This document shows positions 6,169 through 6,169 of a DNA stretch of 6,169 nucleotides, in pieces; position 1 is the first letter of the stretch, and each line of letters begins with the position of its first letter. This DNA comes from an uncultured Selenomonas sp. (lineage in GTDB: Bacteria; Bacillota; Negativicutes; Selenomonadales; Selenomonadaceae). Under the pieces are notes generated by a model, which had not been told where the DNA came from, did not search any database, and saw only the letters and a list, made by a program, of their open reading frames with translations. Location: contig CAMURM010000109.1 in the NCBI GenBank assembly GCA_947097535.1, positions 1 through 6,169 on the forward strand. Direction: 5' to 3'. A program made the translations under genes and the position numbers.

Positions 6169-6169
6169 T

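Larger units (their letters stand above)
5929..6169. promoter_or_regulatory. AT-rich upstream region of the symporter operon with clustered palindromes
   Basis: These 241 bases before the symporter start are clearly AT-richer than the genes. They contain the GAGGAG ribosome binding site (5940-5945, minus) and should hold the operon promoter, but no minus-strand -35/-10 pair stood out. Palindromes seen are TAGGAATCCTA (6025-6035), TGCAGCTGCA (6086-6095), TTCCGTCGGAA (6115-6125) and the long inverted repeat at 6142-6168. The 11-mer ATCTTTATGGA occurs at 5959-5969 and 6047-6057. No protein gene is supported here. Confidence 0.55.

Noticed and set aside
1..6169. CRISPR arrays, tRNA or rRNA genes, insertion sequences, phage genes
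   Set aside because: No regularly spaced repeats, tRNA-like folds, rRNA sequence, transposase motifs or flanking terminal repeats were seen.

Overview
The window looks like chromosomal DNA of a lactate-using anaerobe. My best guess is the Negativicutes (a Selenomonas-like member of the Firmicutes). The reasons are GC-rich coding DNA set between AT-rich intergenic stretches, strong AGGAG-type ribosome binding sites, and the pairing of a fused LUD/ferredoxin/CCG iron-sulfur protein with a lactate permease. This placement is an inference; I could not search a database.

Layout: two genes on the plus strand face two genes on the minus strand. On the left are the 3' part of a lactate-utilization iron-sulfur protein gene (1-1424, start outside the window) and an L-lactate permease gene (1558-3198). 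They are separated by a 133-base gap holding two RNA hairpins. A strong intrinsic terminator (3231-3269) closes this side. On the right, read leftwards, are a SLC13/DASS anion symporter gene (5928-4669) and, 18 bases downstream with its own good ribosome binding site, a gene for a serine hydroxymethyltransferase (SHMT)-like protein (4650-3316). The AT-rich upstream region 5929-6169 contains several palindromes, including a perfect 12+3+12 inverted repeat at the window edge.

How the genes work together: the left pair makes sense as lactate uptake followed by lactate oxidation through an NAD-independent Lut/Lld-type dehydrogenase. The right pair probably forms a carboxylate-uptake operon with an accessory protein.

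The most unusual item is that accessory protein. It keeps the SHMT scaffold along nearly its whole length, but the PLP Schiff-base lysine is replaced by Asp, the phosphate-binding SGAQ-type motif is gone, the active-site His is Gln and the YYGG loop is missing. It reads as an intact, well-translated SHMT-fold pseudoenzyme, or as an enzyme with different chemistry, tied to a DASS transporter. That is the best candidate here for something undescribed.
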